The notes below the pieces were generated by a model. The model was not told the origin of the DNA and did not search any database. It saw only the letters and a list, made by a program, of their open reading frames with translations. 64,000 nt of DNA from Sporomusaceae bacterium (GTDB lineage Bacteria; Bacillota; Negativicutes; Sporomusales; UBA7701), in assembly GCA_031460455.1 (NCBI GenBank), contig JAVKTQ010000001.1, positions 793,697-857,696 on the forward strand. The letters run 5' to 3'. The translations under genes were made by a program, and so were the position numbers. Of this stretch, positions 19,006 to 27,364 are shown one piece after another; the first letter of the stretch is position 1; every line of letters starts with the position of its first letter.

Positions 19006-19854
19006 CTAGCCGCGCAGAGCCCCGTCGAGAGCGGCGCGCATTGCATCGCGGGGCGCTTCCCGGCCTGTCCAGAGGGTGAAAGCGGCCGCCCCCTGCTCGA
19101 TGAGCATGCCGGCGCCGCCCACTGTCAGGTGGCCGCGTTCGCGGGCGCGGGCCAGAAACTTGGTCAGCGGCGGCGTGTAGATAAGGTCGCAGACCGCCGC
19201 CTCCGGGTTTAAGGCCGCCCAATCGAGCGGCGCCTCTTCGGCGGCGCGGGGGTACATGCCGATGGGGGTACAGTTGACGAGGATGTCGCAGCAGCCCAGG
19301 GAGGCGGCGAATGCTTCGCCCTGCCAGCCACAGCCGGCGACTGAGCCGGCGGGGAAGGAAACGGCAAAGGCGGTCGCCTTGGCGGCGTCGCGGGCGCCGA
19401 CGGTTATGGCCGCCGCTCCGTGCTCGATAAAGCCCCAGGCGACGGCGCGGGCGGCGCCGCCCGCGCCGAGGAGTACGGCCCGGCGGCCGGCGATGGCCAC
19501 CCCTGCGGCGGTAAGCGAGTTGACGAACCCCGCCAGGTCGGTGTTGTGGCCGGTCGCCCGGCCGGCGGCGAAGACGACGGTGTTGACCGCGCCGACCAGT
19601 TCGGCGCTGCGGTCGAGCGCGTCAAGAAACGGGATGATGTTCACTTTATGCGGCACAGTGACGTTTATGCCCGCCAGACCGGCGGCTCTGAAGCCGGCGA
19701 CGGCGGCGCCGAGAGCGTCGGGGGCGACGGCCAGGGGGACATAGACATAGTCGAGCCCGACGGCGGCGAACGCGGCGTTATGGATGGGAGGCGACAGGGA
19801 ATGCTCCACCGGCCAGCCGATAACGGCGCAGACCTTCGTCTTGCCGGTAATCAC
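19006..19854 (-). CDS. aroE: Shikimate dehydrogenase (NADP+)
   Basis: This 282-residue enzyme reduces 3-dehydroshikimate. The substrate motif WPVEHSLSPPIHNAAF is near the N-terminus, the catalytic Lys in NVTVPHK near residue 66, and the NADP site LLGAGGAARAVAWGF near residue 130. The start is GTG 19854, overlapping the upstream gene by four bases (GTGA) with GGAGGTG before it. It supplies the step between aroB and aroK products that is absent from the aroCKB operon. Confidence 0.95.
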   Translation of the reverse strand: MITGKTKVCAVIGWPVEHSLSPPIHNAAFAAVGLDYVYVPLAVAPDALGAAVAGFRAAGLAGINVTVPHKVNIIPFLDALDRSAELVGAVNTVVFAAGRATGHNTDLAGFVNSLTAAGVAIAGRRAVLLGAGGAARAVAWGFIEHGAAAITVGARDAAKATAFAVSFPAGSVAGCGWQGEAFAASLGCCDILVNCTPIGMYPRAAEEAPLDWAALNPEAAVCDLIYTPPLTKFLARARERGHLTVGGAGMLIEQGAAAFTLWTGREAPRDAMRAALDGALRG

Positions 19855-20627
19855 AGGTACACCTCCGGCCGGCGGTCCTGCCAAACCTTCATCCCTTCCC
19901 GCACCACGGCGACGGCGGCGGGGTCGATTTCGCCATAGATGACCTCCTCCTCCGCCCCGCCGGCGGCGACGATCTCGCCGTCGGGCGCGATGAGGAGGGA
20001 CTGGCCGGCGAAGGGGCTGCCACGGTGCTCGCCGACGCAGTTGACGGCGCATACGTATATCTGGTTCTCGATGGCCCGGGCGCGGCTCAGAATCTGCCAG
20101 GGAAGGGCGCGGACAAGCGGCCATTCGGACGGCATGAAGATTATCTGGGCGCCCTCGTGGGTCAGCGAGCGAAACAGCTCGGGGAATCTGAGGTCGTAGC
20201 AGATCGCCAGACCGGCTCTGACGCCGCCGATATCGAACAGGCAGCGGCGGTCGCCGGCGGCGAAGAAACGTTCCTCGCCCGTCATGCTGAAAAGGTGCAG
20301 TTTGGCGTAATTCGCGACCGTCGTCCCGTCGGGGCCGATTACGACCGACTCATTATATATCCGCCCGTGGCGGCGCAGCGTCAGCGACCCGGCCACAACC
20401 GTCACGCCCTCCCTGGCGGCGATTTCCCGTATCCCGGTCAGCGTCGGCCCGGCCTCGTCCTCGGCCATCTCCGCCACTTGGCGCAGCGCATAGCCGGTTG
20501 TCCATATCTCGGGCAGCACGACAACGGCGGCGTTTGCGGCCGCCTCGGCGATAAGGGCCAGGCCGCGGGCCCGGTTGGCCGCGACGTCGCCTGCGATGAT
20601 GCGCATCTGGACCATAGCGATTTTCAC
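19851..20627 (-). CDS. Carbon-nitrogen hydrolase (nitrilase superfamily)
   Basis: This 258-residue protein has the catalytic triad of the superfamily: Glu in VVLPEIWTTGY, Lys in NYAKLHLFS and Cys in AICYDLRFPE. It resembles the omega-amidase/YafV-like branch, which hydrolyses small amides of keto acids, but the substrate cannot be read from sequence. It starts with GTG after GGAGGG and is coupled to aroE by a four-base overlap. Confidence 0.85.
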   Translation of the reverse strand: MKIAMVQMRIIAGDVAANRARGLALIAEAAANAAVVVLPEIWTTGYALRQVAEMAEDEAGPTLTGIREIAAREGVTVVAGSLTLRRHGRIYNESVVIGPDGTTVANYAKLHLFSMTGEERFFAAGDRRCLFDIGGVRAGLAICYDLRFPELFRSLTHEGAQIIFMPSEWPLVRALPWQILSRARAIENQIYVCAVNCVGEHRGSPFAGQSLLIAPDGEIVAAGGAEEEVIYGEIDPAAVAVVREGMKVWQDRRPEVYL

Positions 20628-20655
20628 GTACAGCCCTCCACTTCAGATAAATACT

Positions 20656-21162
20656 CTATTTCATCAGACCTCTGGACCGCAGCATCTTGACGGCCAGTTT
20701 CTCGAAGCGGCGGTGGATACGGGTGCCGATGAATTCCTGGGCGGTCAGCGGCTTGACCCAGATAGTCATCAGGCCCATGCGGTTGCCGCCGAGGACGTCG
20801 GTGAACAACTGGTCGCCGACAACCACCGCCTCGTGGGGTTCGAGCCCCAGTTCGGCCAGCGCTCGCCGGAAGCCCGTCTTGGCGGGCTTGTACGCCCGCG
20901 AGACGAACGGCAGGCCGAAACGGACGGCGATTTCCCGCACCCGCCCGCGCCAGTTGTTGGAAACGATCGCCACCTTAAAGCCCCGGGCCAGCACATCCTC
21001 CAGCCAGGCGACGATGGCGGCGTCCATCTCGCGGCTGTCCCAGGGGATGATGGTGTTGTCGAGGTCGAAGATGACCCCGCGGACGCCCTGGCCCGCAAGA
21101 GCGTCGAGGTCGATCTCGAACAGGGAGTCGACAACGAGATTAGGACAAAGCAGGCGATACAA
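20656..21162 (-). CDS. yqeG: YqeG-family HAD phosphatase
   Basis: This 168-residue HAD-superfamily IIIA protein has motif I VIFDLDNTIIPWD, motif II Ser-Asn in AIVSNN, a Lys in YKPAKTGFR and motif III VVVGDQLFTDVLGGN. In Bacillus yqeG also sits close to aroE, and the same neighbourhood is kept here. The start is TTG 21162 after GGGAGGTG. The physiological substrate is not known from sequence. Confidence 0.9.
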   Translation of the reverse strand: MYRLLCPNLVVDSLFEIDLDALAGQGVRGVIFDLDNTIIPWDSREMDAAIVAWLEDVLARGFKVAIVSNNWRGRVREIAVRFGLPFVSRAYKPAKTGFRRALAELGLEPHEAVVVGDQLFTDVLGGNRMGLMTIWVKPLTAQEFIGTRIHRRFEKLAVKMLRSRGLMK

Positions 21163-21240
21163 CAGGGCACCTCCCAGGATTTATTACCAAAAATTATATC
21201 ACGGCCGCCGTCAAAAGACAAAAAATGCGGCAATAGGAAA

Positions 21241-21262
21241 AGCCTTACCTTGCGGTAAGGCT
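21241..21262 (-). terminator. Terminator of sigK
   Basis: AGCCTTACC and GGTAAGGCT pair around TTGC; on the minus strand TTTTCC follows directly. It lies 18 bases beyond the sigK stop. Confidence 0.85.
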
Positions 21263-21280
21263 CTTGGCAGGTTTTCACGT

Positions 21281-21988
21281 TTAAAACTGGCCGTCTTCGG
21301 CGGACAGGTTCTTGCTGAGCTTGCCGATGGCCCGCTTCTCGATCCGTGATACATAAGAACGGGAGATACCGAGCATCTTGGCGATGTCGCGCTGCGTCTT
21401 CTTGCCGCCGTCCGGCATGCCGAACCGCATCTCCAGCACCCATTTCTCCCGGCTGCTCAGGCGGCTTATCTGCTTATTGAGCCGCTCCTGCTCGCACTGG
21501 ATCTCGACCGCCTCGGCCACCACGTCGGGGGCGGTGCCGAGAACGTCGATCAACGTGATTTCATTGCCCTCCTTATCCACGCCGATGGGATCGTAGAGGC
21601 TGACCTCGGTGCGGGTGCGGCGGGTGCTGCGGAAATGCATGAGGATCTCGTTCTCGATGCAGCGGGCGGCATAGGTGGCCAGACGGGTCTTTTTCCCCTG
21701 GTCGAAAGTGTTGATGGCCTTTATCAGGCCGATGGTGCCGATGGAGATGAGGTCGTCGATCTCCTCGCCGGTGTTGTCGAACTTCTTGACGATGTGGGCT
21801 ACCAGGCGCAGGTTTCTCTCGATGAGCACGTTGCGGGCTTTCTCATCGCCGCTCTTGAGGCGCTCAAGGTAGTGCTGCTCCTCTTTTTCCGACAGCGGTA
21901 ACGGGAAGGTGTTGTTGGTAAGGTAGGCAACCAGGAAGTACAGTCCCTTGGCGACGGCGGCCGCGAGGACCGCAAAAAAAGAAACCAA
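21281..21988 (-). CDS. sigK: Sporulation sigma factor SigK (pro-sigma-K, uninterrupted)
   Basis: This 235-residue sigma-70 family protein has a hydrophobic N-terminal pro-sequence (about residues 1-20), then NNTFPLPLSEKEE, region 2 (LIERNLRLVAHIVKKF, DLISIGTIGLIKAINTFD) and a region 4 helix-turn-helix (RDIAKMLGISRSYVSRIEKRAI). This fits SigK, which directs late mother-cell transcription. The gene is intact, with no skin-type element splitting it. The start is TTG 21988. The CATACAAT at 22020-22027 fits control by sigma-E. Confidence 0.93.
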   Translation of the reverse strand: MVSFFAVLAAAVAKGLYFLVAYLTNNTFPLPLSEKEEQHYLERLKSGDEKARNVLIERNLRLVAHIVKKFDNTGEEIDDLISIGTIGLIKAINTFDQGKKTRLATYAARCIENEILMHFRSTRRTRTEVSLYDPIGVDKEGNEITLIDVLGTAPDVVAEAVEIQCEQERLNKQISRLSSREKWVLEMRFGMPDGGKKTQRDIAKMLGISRSYVSRIEKRAIGKLSKNLSAEDGQF

Positions 21989-22019
21989 TCCCCTTCACCC
22001 CCGCAAAGACTTGTGCTTC

Positions 22020-22027
22020 ATTGTATG
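22020..22027 (-). promoter_or_regulatory. Sigma-E-like -10 element upstream of sigK
   Basis: CATACAAT on the minus strand matches the sigma-E -10 consensus exactly, 31 bases before the sigK start. A matching -35 at normal spacing is not clear (AATATT is closer than usual). Confidence 0.45.
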
Positions 22028-22078
22028 GGCTGCGGGGAAATATTGTGCCTGTCAAGTAATGGAAGAGCAGCAGGAAAC

Positions 22079-22108
22079 TTGTACTGGCGAAAAAAAATAG
22101 TGTATACT
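22079..22108 (+). promoter_or_regulatory. Promoter of the 29-residue peptide gene
   Basis: TTGTAC and TATACT are separated by 18 bases, 22 bases before the ATG at 22131, with AGGAG (22115-22119) in between. Confidence 0.65.
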
Positions 22109-22130
22109 GGCACCAGGAGCGTGATAGGTT

Positions 22131-22220
22131 ATGGAGCAGTTTATCGGCGATCTCGGCGTCCTGTTCGCCGCCGCCCTGGTCATTCTCTATCTGATGTGGG
22201 GCCGGCTGTTCCCCCACTGA
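22131..22220 (+). CDS. Small single-span membrane peptide (29 residues)
   Basis: The gene encodes MEQFIGDLGVLFAAALVILY followed by nine residues ending LFPH. Residues 8-22 form one hydrophobic span with a short acidic start and a basic-aromatic tail. Support comes from a sigma-A-type promoter, an AGGAG site 11 bases before the ATG and a complete frame. The last 41 bases overlap the convergent 3' end of yyaC. I do not recognise the family and assign no function; it sits between two sporulation genes, so a role in the developing spore is only a guess. Confidence 0.55.
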   Translation: MEQFIGDLGVLFAAALVILYLMWGRLFPH

Positions 22221-22800
22221 GCCGGCACAGGGCGGCAGCCGCATCCCTGGCTGCCATCCGCCCCAGGGCGTCGGCGAGCGCCTCGCCGATAACCCGGCTG
22301 AGCTTGACCACGACGGCGAGAGGGGTGTTCTGGAGGTCGAGGTAGCCAAGATGGCCGCCGGCGTTCACGACGCCGACGATGGATACGTGGCCGACGCAGG
22401 GCAGGCGGTTGCCTACGGCGATGCCCGCTTCGATGCCCCCGTCCCATGCTTCGATGTTCCCGATCTCACCCGTACGGCCGAGGCAGGCGTCGACGGCGAC
22501 GATAACCGGGTGGGGATGGCGGGCGTCGATCATGCCCACGGTTTCAACGAGATTGCCGGCGTGCACCGGGTGGTCGAGACTGCCGTACACGGTGCATACG
22601 CCGCGTTCTTCGAGATAGCTGCCCACCAGCGGCCCGAGAGCGTCGCCGGTGTAACGGTCCGACCCGATGCACAGAGCCACCAGCGGCCGGATGGCGATGC
22701 CCTCCTGCCTGTTCAGCAGTCGCCAGCAATGCTCGGCCAGCCGGGCGGCGATACCTGATTCCCTCAGATTTACAACCAGCTTGTCGTCCGCTTTGCCCAT
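22180..22800 (-). CDS. yyaC: Spore protease YyaC-family protein
   Basis: This 206-residue protein of the YyaC/GPR-like fold has ALCIGSDRYTGDALGPLVG near residue 42, the loop YGSLDHPVHAGNL and VDACLGR. YyaC-family members are found in endospore formers. The neighbour sigK supports this. ATG follows GGGGAGGGGG. The 3' end overlaps the small convergent gene at 22131-22220. Confidence 0.88.
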   Translation of the reverse strand: MGKADDKLVVNLRESGIAARLAEHCWRLLNRQEGIAIRPLVALCIGSDRYTGDALGPLVGSYLEERGVCTVYGSLDHPVHAGNLVETVGMIDARHPHPVIVAVDACLGRTGEIGNIEAWDGGIEAGIAVGNRLPCVGHVSIVGVVNAGGHLGYLDLQNTPLAVVVKLSRVIGEALADALGRMAARDAAAALCRLSGGTAGPTSDRE

Positions 22801-22950
22801 TATCCCCCTCCCCCTGCGTCACTCACTTAATCATTATGCGGCGAGAGGGCAATAGTTGCCAAAAAAGCTGGCGCGGCAAGGCCTGGACACCGCTTTCCTG
22901 AGAGCTTGAGCCCTGCCGGGTATCGCGAATGCTGATAGAATTCGGCAGGG

Positions 22951-22968
22951 TATAACTTTTTGGTTATA
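22951..22968. promoter_or_regulatory. Palindromic candidate LysR operator
   Basis: TATAAC-N6-GTTATA is a perfect inverted repeat of the T-N11-A type that LysR proteins bind, 92 bases upstream of the lysR start. An 8-base inverted repeat (CCCTGCCG/CGGCAGGG, 22911-22950) lies just before it, and a TATAAT box follows near 23022. Confidence 0.5.
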
Positions 22969-23059
22969 TCTTGAACAAGATGATGAATATGGCCCGGACG
23001 GTCACACGGCATCTATCCATGTTATAATTTACACATATTCAGTGGGGAGGTCGGTGCTT

Positions 23060-23965
23060 ATGCAATTAGGGCAATTTGACCTGTTTTGCCAGGTAGCGCG
23101 CGTCAAGAGCTTTTCTAAGGCAGCCAAGCTGCTTCATATTTCCCAGCCGGCGATCAGCGCCCAGATCCATTCCATGGAGGAGTTCTACGGCATCAAGCTG
23201 TTCGAGCGTACCCCCCACGGCGTGACGCTCACGCCGGCGGGCACGGTGCTGTTCGACTACGCCAAACAGATCCTCGAACTGCACGAAGACCTGGAGCGCA
23301 AGCTCACCAGCATGGCCGACGAAAAGAATCAGAAGCTCATCGTCGGCGCCACGCCTACCGTCGGCGGCCACGCCCTCGCCTGCGGCATCTGGACCTTCAA
23401 GGACAAATACCCCGACCTGCAGATCAACCTGGAGATCGACAATCCCCAGGAGATCGTAACCAAAATTTACGACAAAGACGTCGACCTGGCCATCGTCGAA
23501 TGCCCTGTCCGCAGCTACAAAGGGCTGACCATTAAAACGGTGTTCACCGACGAGCTTGTGGCCATCGTCCCCAACAACAACCACTGGGCTGGCCGGACCT
23601 CCGTCACGCTCGAAGAGTTGCTGAAGAACCGTCTCATTCTCCGCGAGGAAGGGTCGGAGCTTCACCTGCTCCTCGACGAGGCGCTCAAGCCTCTTAATAT
23701 GCGCTTCGCCGACCTCAAGCCCAGCACATCCATCTCGAGCGCCAGCGCCATAAAAACGGCGGTCGAGAACGGCCACGGCGTCTCCATCGGGCTCAGGCTG
23801 ACCGTGCAGAAGGAACTGCGCCACGGCAACATCCTCGCCCTGACGATCGAAAACGTCGACCCACGGGTGGAGTACAATCTCGTCTACCGCGACGACGACC
23901 TGACCGGCGTCGCCAAGCGCTTTATCCGCTTCATCACCTCCCCCGGCGAACTGGAAGTCTGCTGA
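23060..23965 (+). CDS. LysR-family transcriptional regulator
   Basis: This 301-residue protein has an N-terminal winged helix-turn-helix (FSKAAKLLHISQPAISAQIHSMEE, residues about 19-42) and a C-terminal two-lobed effector domain (from about residue 90, LIVGATPTVGGHALACGIW). The start is ATG 23060, after GGGGAGG; a GTG 18 bases upstream is less likely. The gene faces tusA and shares a terminator with it. Family members like this often control sulfur, selenium or carbon-fixation genes; the effector here is unknown. Confidence 0.9.
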   Translation: MQLGQFDLFCQVARVKSFSKAAKLLHISQPAISAQIHSMEEFYGIKLFERTPHGVTLTPAGTVLFDYAKQILELHEDLERKLTSMADEKNQKLIVGATPTVGGHALACGIWTFKDKYPDLQINLEIDNPQEIVTKIYDKDVDLAIVECPVRSYKGLTIKTVFTDELVAIVPNNNHWAGRTSVTLEELLKNRLILREEGSELHLLLDEALKPLNMRFADLKPSTSISSASAIKTAVENGHGVSIGLRLTVQKELRHGNILALTIENVDPRVEYNLVYRDDDLTGVAKRFIRFITSPGELEVC

Positions 23966-23974
23966 TACACATAT

Positions 23975-24006
23975 AAAGCCCCGGTTGCTCTCGCAACCGG
24001 GGCTTT
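23975..24006. terminator. Bidirectional terminator between lysR and tusA
   Basis: AAAGCCCCGGTTGC and its complement pair around TCTC, with a T run on the plus side, between two convergent genes. Confidence 0.92.
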
Positions 24007-24018
24007 TTTGTATTGCCG

Positions 24019-24243
24019 TCACTTTATTATCTTGACTTGCCAGACGCCCTTTTCGACCTCTTCGACGTCGAAACGGTGGCCGTTCTTGTCGGCCCAGGCC
24101 AGGATGTTGCGGACCGAGCGGCTGAAGTCGGATTCGACCACCAGGCAATCGCCGCTGGCCATCGTTTCCAGCTTGGCCTGCGCCATGAGCAGGGGATGCG
24201 GACAAGTTTCCCCCAGCATATCGAGATAATGCATCGCCATCAT
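24019..24243 (-). CDS. TusA-family sulfurtransferase
   Basis: This 74-residue protein has the TusA signature LDMLGETCPHPLLMAQAKL with the active-site Cys-Pro near residue 15 and a C-terminal beta strand pair. TusA-like proteins carry persulfide sulfur (or take part in selenium metabolism) in the cytoplasm. In a dsr-bearing organism it could move sulfur, and the window also contains a probable selenoprotein. No partner gene (DsrE, YedF-type) is adjacent. Confidence 0.87.
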   Translation of the reverse strand: MMAMHYLDMLGETCPHPLLMAQAKLETMASGDCLVVESDFSRSVRNILAWADKNGHRFDVEEVEKGVWQVKIIK

Positions 24244-24456
24244 ATCCCCTCCCTGAACAGGTTATATTCGCCGTCAAGGCCGAAATCCCTGTCGGCAGGA
24301 AGAATAGTGCGAGAAGGATAACTTTTCCGCCACACCACCGGTATTTTTCATGACAAAAAGTGCCGCCATTCGCCAGCACGACAAGGAATCGGGCCGTATG
24401 GCAACGAAATTGACCAGTATTGTCACGAAATACGGCAAACGCGGGGGTGAGCGGGA

Positions 24457-24867
24457 ATGGCCAAAAACGAAAGAGGCTGGATACTGATCGACGCTCTCAT
24501 CGGCATGGTCATCGTCGCCATTGCCCTCACCGCCTTGGCCGTGGCCTACCGCCAGGCCACCGTAGTGACCGTGTCCGCCAACAACCAGGCGACGGCGGTT
24601 TGGGTAGCCCAGCAGATCGTGGAGACAATCAAGCAGAAGGACGCCACCACATACACAGGCTTCCTGACCGGCCTGCCGGCCACGGTTACGGTTCCCCCCA
24701 ACCCGACCGTCTTTACTATTGAAGCAACGGAACTGTCGCCGGATCTGAATATTCATAACAGCATGCGGAATTACGTGCGCCCGGTGAGAGTAAAGGTCAG
24801 TTGGACAGAAGCGGGCGGCACCGTATCGATAAATGTAATTAGTTATTATTATTTCAAGGAACTGTGA
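24457..24867 (+). CDS. Minor pilin-like protein (PilV/GspI type)
   Basis: This 136-residue protein has a short leader MAKNERG and a hydrophobic helix WILIDALIGMVIVAIALTAL. It resembles a class III signal but has Trp at +1 and Asp in place of the usual Glu5, so processing by PilD is likely but not certain. It begins with ATG after GGGGGTGAGCGGGA. It is the first of three adjacent pseudopilin-like genes that would prime or tip the pilus made by the pil operon. Confidence 0.75.
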   Translation: MAKNERGWILIDALIGMVIVAIALTALAVAYRQATVVTVSANNQATAVWVAQQIVETIKQKDATTYTGFLTGLPATVTVPPNPTVFTIEATELSPDLNIHNSMRNYVRPVRVKVSWTEAGGTVSINVISYYYFKEL

Positions 24868-24872
24868 CGGTC

Positions 24873-25367
24873 ATGACTGTGAAAAACGAACGGGGCTTTA
24901 CCCTCGTCGAACTGATCATCGGCATCGCGATCATGGGCCTGATTATGGCCGCGGTGTTCGGCGTGCTGTCCTCCTCGGTCGCCACCAAGAATTACGGCAT
25001 GAGCCAGGAAGCGAGCTTCACCCAGGCGCGGGCGGTTATGACCGCCGTCGCCGACGAGCTGCGCCATGCCACGATATCGTCGCCGGCGGTCGGCGTGTCG
25101 GCTAATAATATACAGTACACCTATTACAACATCGACACCGCCGTCAGTGAGAACCGCTCCATCAGCTTCAGCGGCGGCTATGTCACCATCACGAGGGCTG
25201 CCGGCAACCAGCAGCTCGGCGGCGGCCTCATCCAGACCCTGACCTTCAACCGCGAGTCTGCTTCGCTCGTCAAGCTGACCGTCACGGCCGCCACCCAGAC
25301 CGGCGGCACGGGCGCGTCGCTCAATCTCGAGTCGATAATACGCTACGGACCGATTAACAGGTACTAG
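24873..25367 (+). CDS. Minor pilin-like protein (PilW/GspJ type)
   Basis: This 164-residue protein has a canonical prepilin signal: VKNERG, then FTLVELIIGIAIMGLIMAAVFGV, with Glu5 present. The mature part (about residues 35-164) is beta-rich, as in PilW/GspJ. The ATG at 24873 is the preferred start; GTG 24864 is too close to the AAGGA site. It begins five bases after the upstream gene and is followed by the large PilX-like gene. Confidence 0.85.
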   Translation: MTVKNERGFTLVELIIGIAIMGLIMAAVFGVLSSSVATKNYGMSQEASFTQARAVMTAVADELRHATISSPAVGVSANNIQYTYYNIDTAVSENRSISFSGGYVTITRAAGNQQLGGGLIQTLTFNRESASLVKLTVTAATQTGGTGASLNLESIIRYGPINRY

Positions 25368-25390
25368 GCACGCCGACAGGAGGAACCGTC

Positions 25391-26608
25391 ATGACCGATC
25401 CCAGGATCGACAGACAGCAAGGCTCGGCCACCATTCTGGCCGTTGTGGCGATGATTTTCCTCACCATTGTCATCGCCGGCCTGCTGCCGATGATAACCCA
25501 GGAACTCCGCTCGGCCGGCAGCGACCGCGACGTGCTCGAAACCCGCTACGTGGCCGAGGCGGGGGTGAAGCGCGCTCTGGTACACCTGCAACGGGATTCG
25601 GATCAATGGGACTGGATAGAACAGAACGGCGTCGCCAACTGGCGGCCATTCGCCGGCGACGGCACCGGCACAAAAGCCTACACGGTGCGGCTTGTTCCTA
25701 ACATCGAGCTCACTCAACCAAAACCGAAAAAGAAAACCACCTACCAGATATACTCCACCGGCAAGGTGGGTACGATCACCTACACGGCTTTCGACACGTT
25801 CACCACACCGCAAGGCAGCAGCGACTGGGGAGGGGGCGACATAAACCCTAACCCGCCCAACCCGCCGCCGCCGCTCAGCAACGAGATCATCGATACGATG
25901 CAGACCTCGGGCTATGTCTCCTACAACATAGGCTCAAGCCTCACAATCAACAACAACGTCACCATCACCGGAGGCACCCTCGGCACCAGCGCGACCGACA
26001 TTACCAATCAAAGCAGCGCACCCATCCAGACGGGCATCAACCTCACCGTCCCCCCCATCCCGATATCGCTCGCCCCGACGACCTATTCGAGCTCCACGCC
26101 GCTCAGCGGCGCGCCGCCGTCCGGCACCACCGCGCTAGCCGGCACTTACTATGTCAGTGGCGGCCTCAATACCAACTCCAATAGTATCCTGTCGGCCACC
26201 GGCGGCACGAGCGGCGATGTCACCATCTTCGCCAACGGTCCGATCAACATCGGCGACGATGTCGTCACCAACGCCAGCACCAACCTCACCCTCGCCAGCA
26301 GCAGCAGTATCAACATCAACTCCAACGTCGACCTGGTCGGCAATATCCAGCTTTATGCCAAAGAAGACCTGATCATCAACTCAAACTCCGATCTGACCGG
26401 CGCCGATCTGCAACTGACCGGCTACGGGCTGTTCATGGCTGGCCGCGACATATACATAAACTCGAACGTCAACCTTAACAAGGCGGTGCTGATCGCCGGC
26501 CGCGACCTCTACATCAACGCCAACTCGACGGTCGTCGGCCAGATCATCGCCGGCCGCAACATAATCCTCAACAGCAACTGCACCATAATCATGGCCGACG
26601 TGCTGTAA
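25391..26608 (+). CDS. PilX-like pilus tip protein with beta-helix-like repeats
   Basis: This 405-residue protein starts with a PilX-like hydrophobic N-terminus (GSATILAVVAMIFLTIVIAGLLP) and RYVAEAGVKRALVHL, typical of large minor pilins. A proline-rich linker follows (NPNPPNPPPPL, about residues 152-162). The last 120 residues are a series of Asn-Ser-Asn turns such as SININSNVDLVG, DIYINSNVNLNK and DLYINANSTVVG, spaced as in a right-handed beta-helix. I infer a surface tip adhesin or bactofilin-like module carried by the pilus. ATG follows AGGAGG. Confidence 0.72.
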   Translation: MTDPRIDRQQGSATILAVVAMIFLTIVIAGLLPMITQELRSAGSDRDVLETRYVAEAGVKRALVHLQRDSDQWDWIEQNGVANWRPFAGDGTGTKAYTVRLVPNIELTQPKPKKKTTYQIYSTGKVGTITYTAFDTFTTPQGSSDWGGGDINPNPPNPPPPLSNEIIDTMQTSGYVSYNIGSSLTINNNVTITGGTLGTSATDITNQSSAPIQTGINLTVPPIPISLAPTTYSSSTPLSGAPPSGTTALAGTYYVSGGLNTNSNSILSATGGTSGDVTIFANGPINIGDDVVTNASTNLTLASSSSININSNVDLVGNIQLYAKEDLIINSNSDLTGADLQLTGYGLFMAGRDIYINSNVNLNKAVLIAGRDLYINANSTVVGQIIAGRNIILNSNCTIIMADVL

Positions 26609-26620
26609 CCTCAAACCCAT

Positions 26621-26652
26621 AAAAAACAGCCTGTAAATACAGGCTGTTTTTT
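26621..26652 (+). terminator. Terminator after the minor pilin genes
   Basis: AAAAAACAGCCTGTA and its complement form a perfect hairpin ending in T6, 12 bases past the stop codon and before a convergent gene. Confidence 0.92.
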
Positions 26653-26668
26653 TATATACTGCTATCGT

Positions 26669-27229
26669 CTATCCCACCAGCGGCAGGTCGCTCTTGCCGT
26701 TGGCGGCGGCTAGCGCCTTGGTGACGAAGGCGACATGCTCGGCGAAGTCTACGCCCATGGCGGCCGCTCCGTCGGTAATCGTCTCGCGGTTGACGGCGCG
26801 GGCGAAGGCTTTGTCCTTCATCTTCTTGAGGACGGACTTGACCTCGACGTTGTCAAGGCTTTTGTCGGGCCGGACGAGGGCGCAGGCGATGATGAACCCG
26901 GTCAGCTCGTCGAGGGCCAGCAGCGTTTTCTGTAGCAAGGTGCGGTCCCCCGCCCACTCGCGGCCGTGGGACTCGACGTCGGTGATGAACGCGTCGTCAA
27001 AGCCGTGGGCGGCGAGAAGCTCGCGGGCGTGATGGGGGTGCTCGTCGGGGAATTTGTCGAAGTCGATATCGTGGAGCAGGCCGACCGCGCCCCAGTAGTC
27101 GACGTCCTGGCCGAATTTGCCGGCGTAGGCCCGCATGGCGATTTCGGTCGCCAGGGAGTGCTTGAGAAGCACCTCGCTCTTGACGTGCTGACGGAGGATC
27201 TGCATTAATTCGCTGCGGTTGGTTGTCAT
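26669..27229 (-). CDS. HD-domain protein
   Basis: This 186-residue protein has an HD-type metal-binding core: KHSLATEIAMRAYA, then GLLHDIDFDKFPDEHPHHA, as in metal-dependent phosphohydrolases. A conserved ALDELTGFIIACALVRPDK follows. The start is the second ATG (27229), preceded by GGAGGT. Such proteins are usually annotated only as HDIG-domain hydrolases, and the substrate is unknown. It is divergent from the Na/Pi transporter. Confidence 0.85.
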   Translation of the reverse strand: MTTNRSELMQILRQHVKSEVLLKHSLATEIAMRAYAGKFGQDVDYWGAVGLLHDIDFDKFPDEHPHHARELLAAHGFDDAFITDVESHGREWAGDRTLLQKTLLALDELTGFIIACALVRPDKSLDNVEVKSVLKKMKDKAFARAVNRETITDGAAAMGVDFAEHVAFVTKALAAANGKSDLPLVG

Positions 27230-27364
27230 CGGAAAACCTCCTTGTTTACGGATACACATCTGTTATCCATTATAGCAAAAAACGGTCCGACGCTGAAGAG
27301 CAGGAGTCTTAGCATCGCCCCGGCGGTCATAAGTTTAAGGAAACGGGGTATTTCGGAGGCGGAT

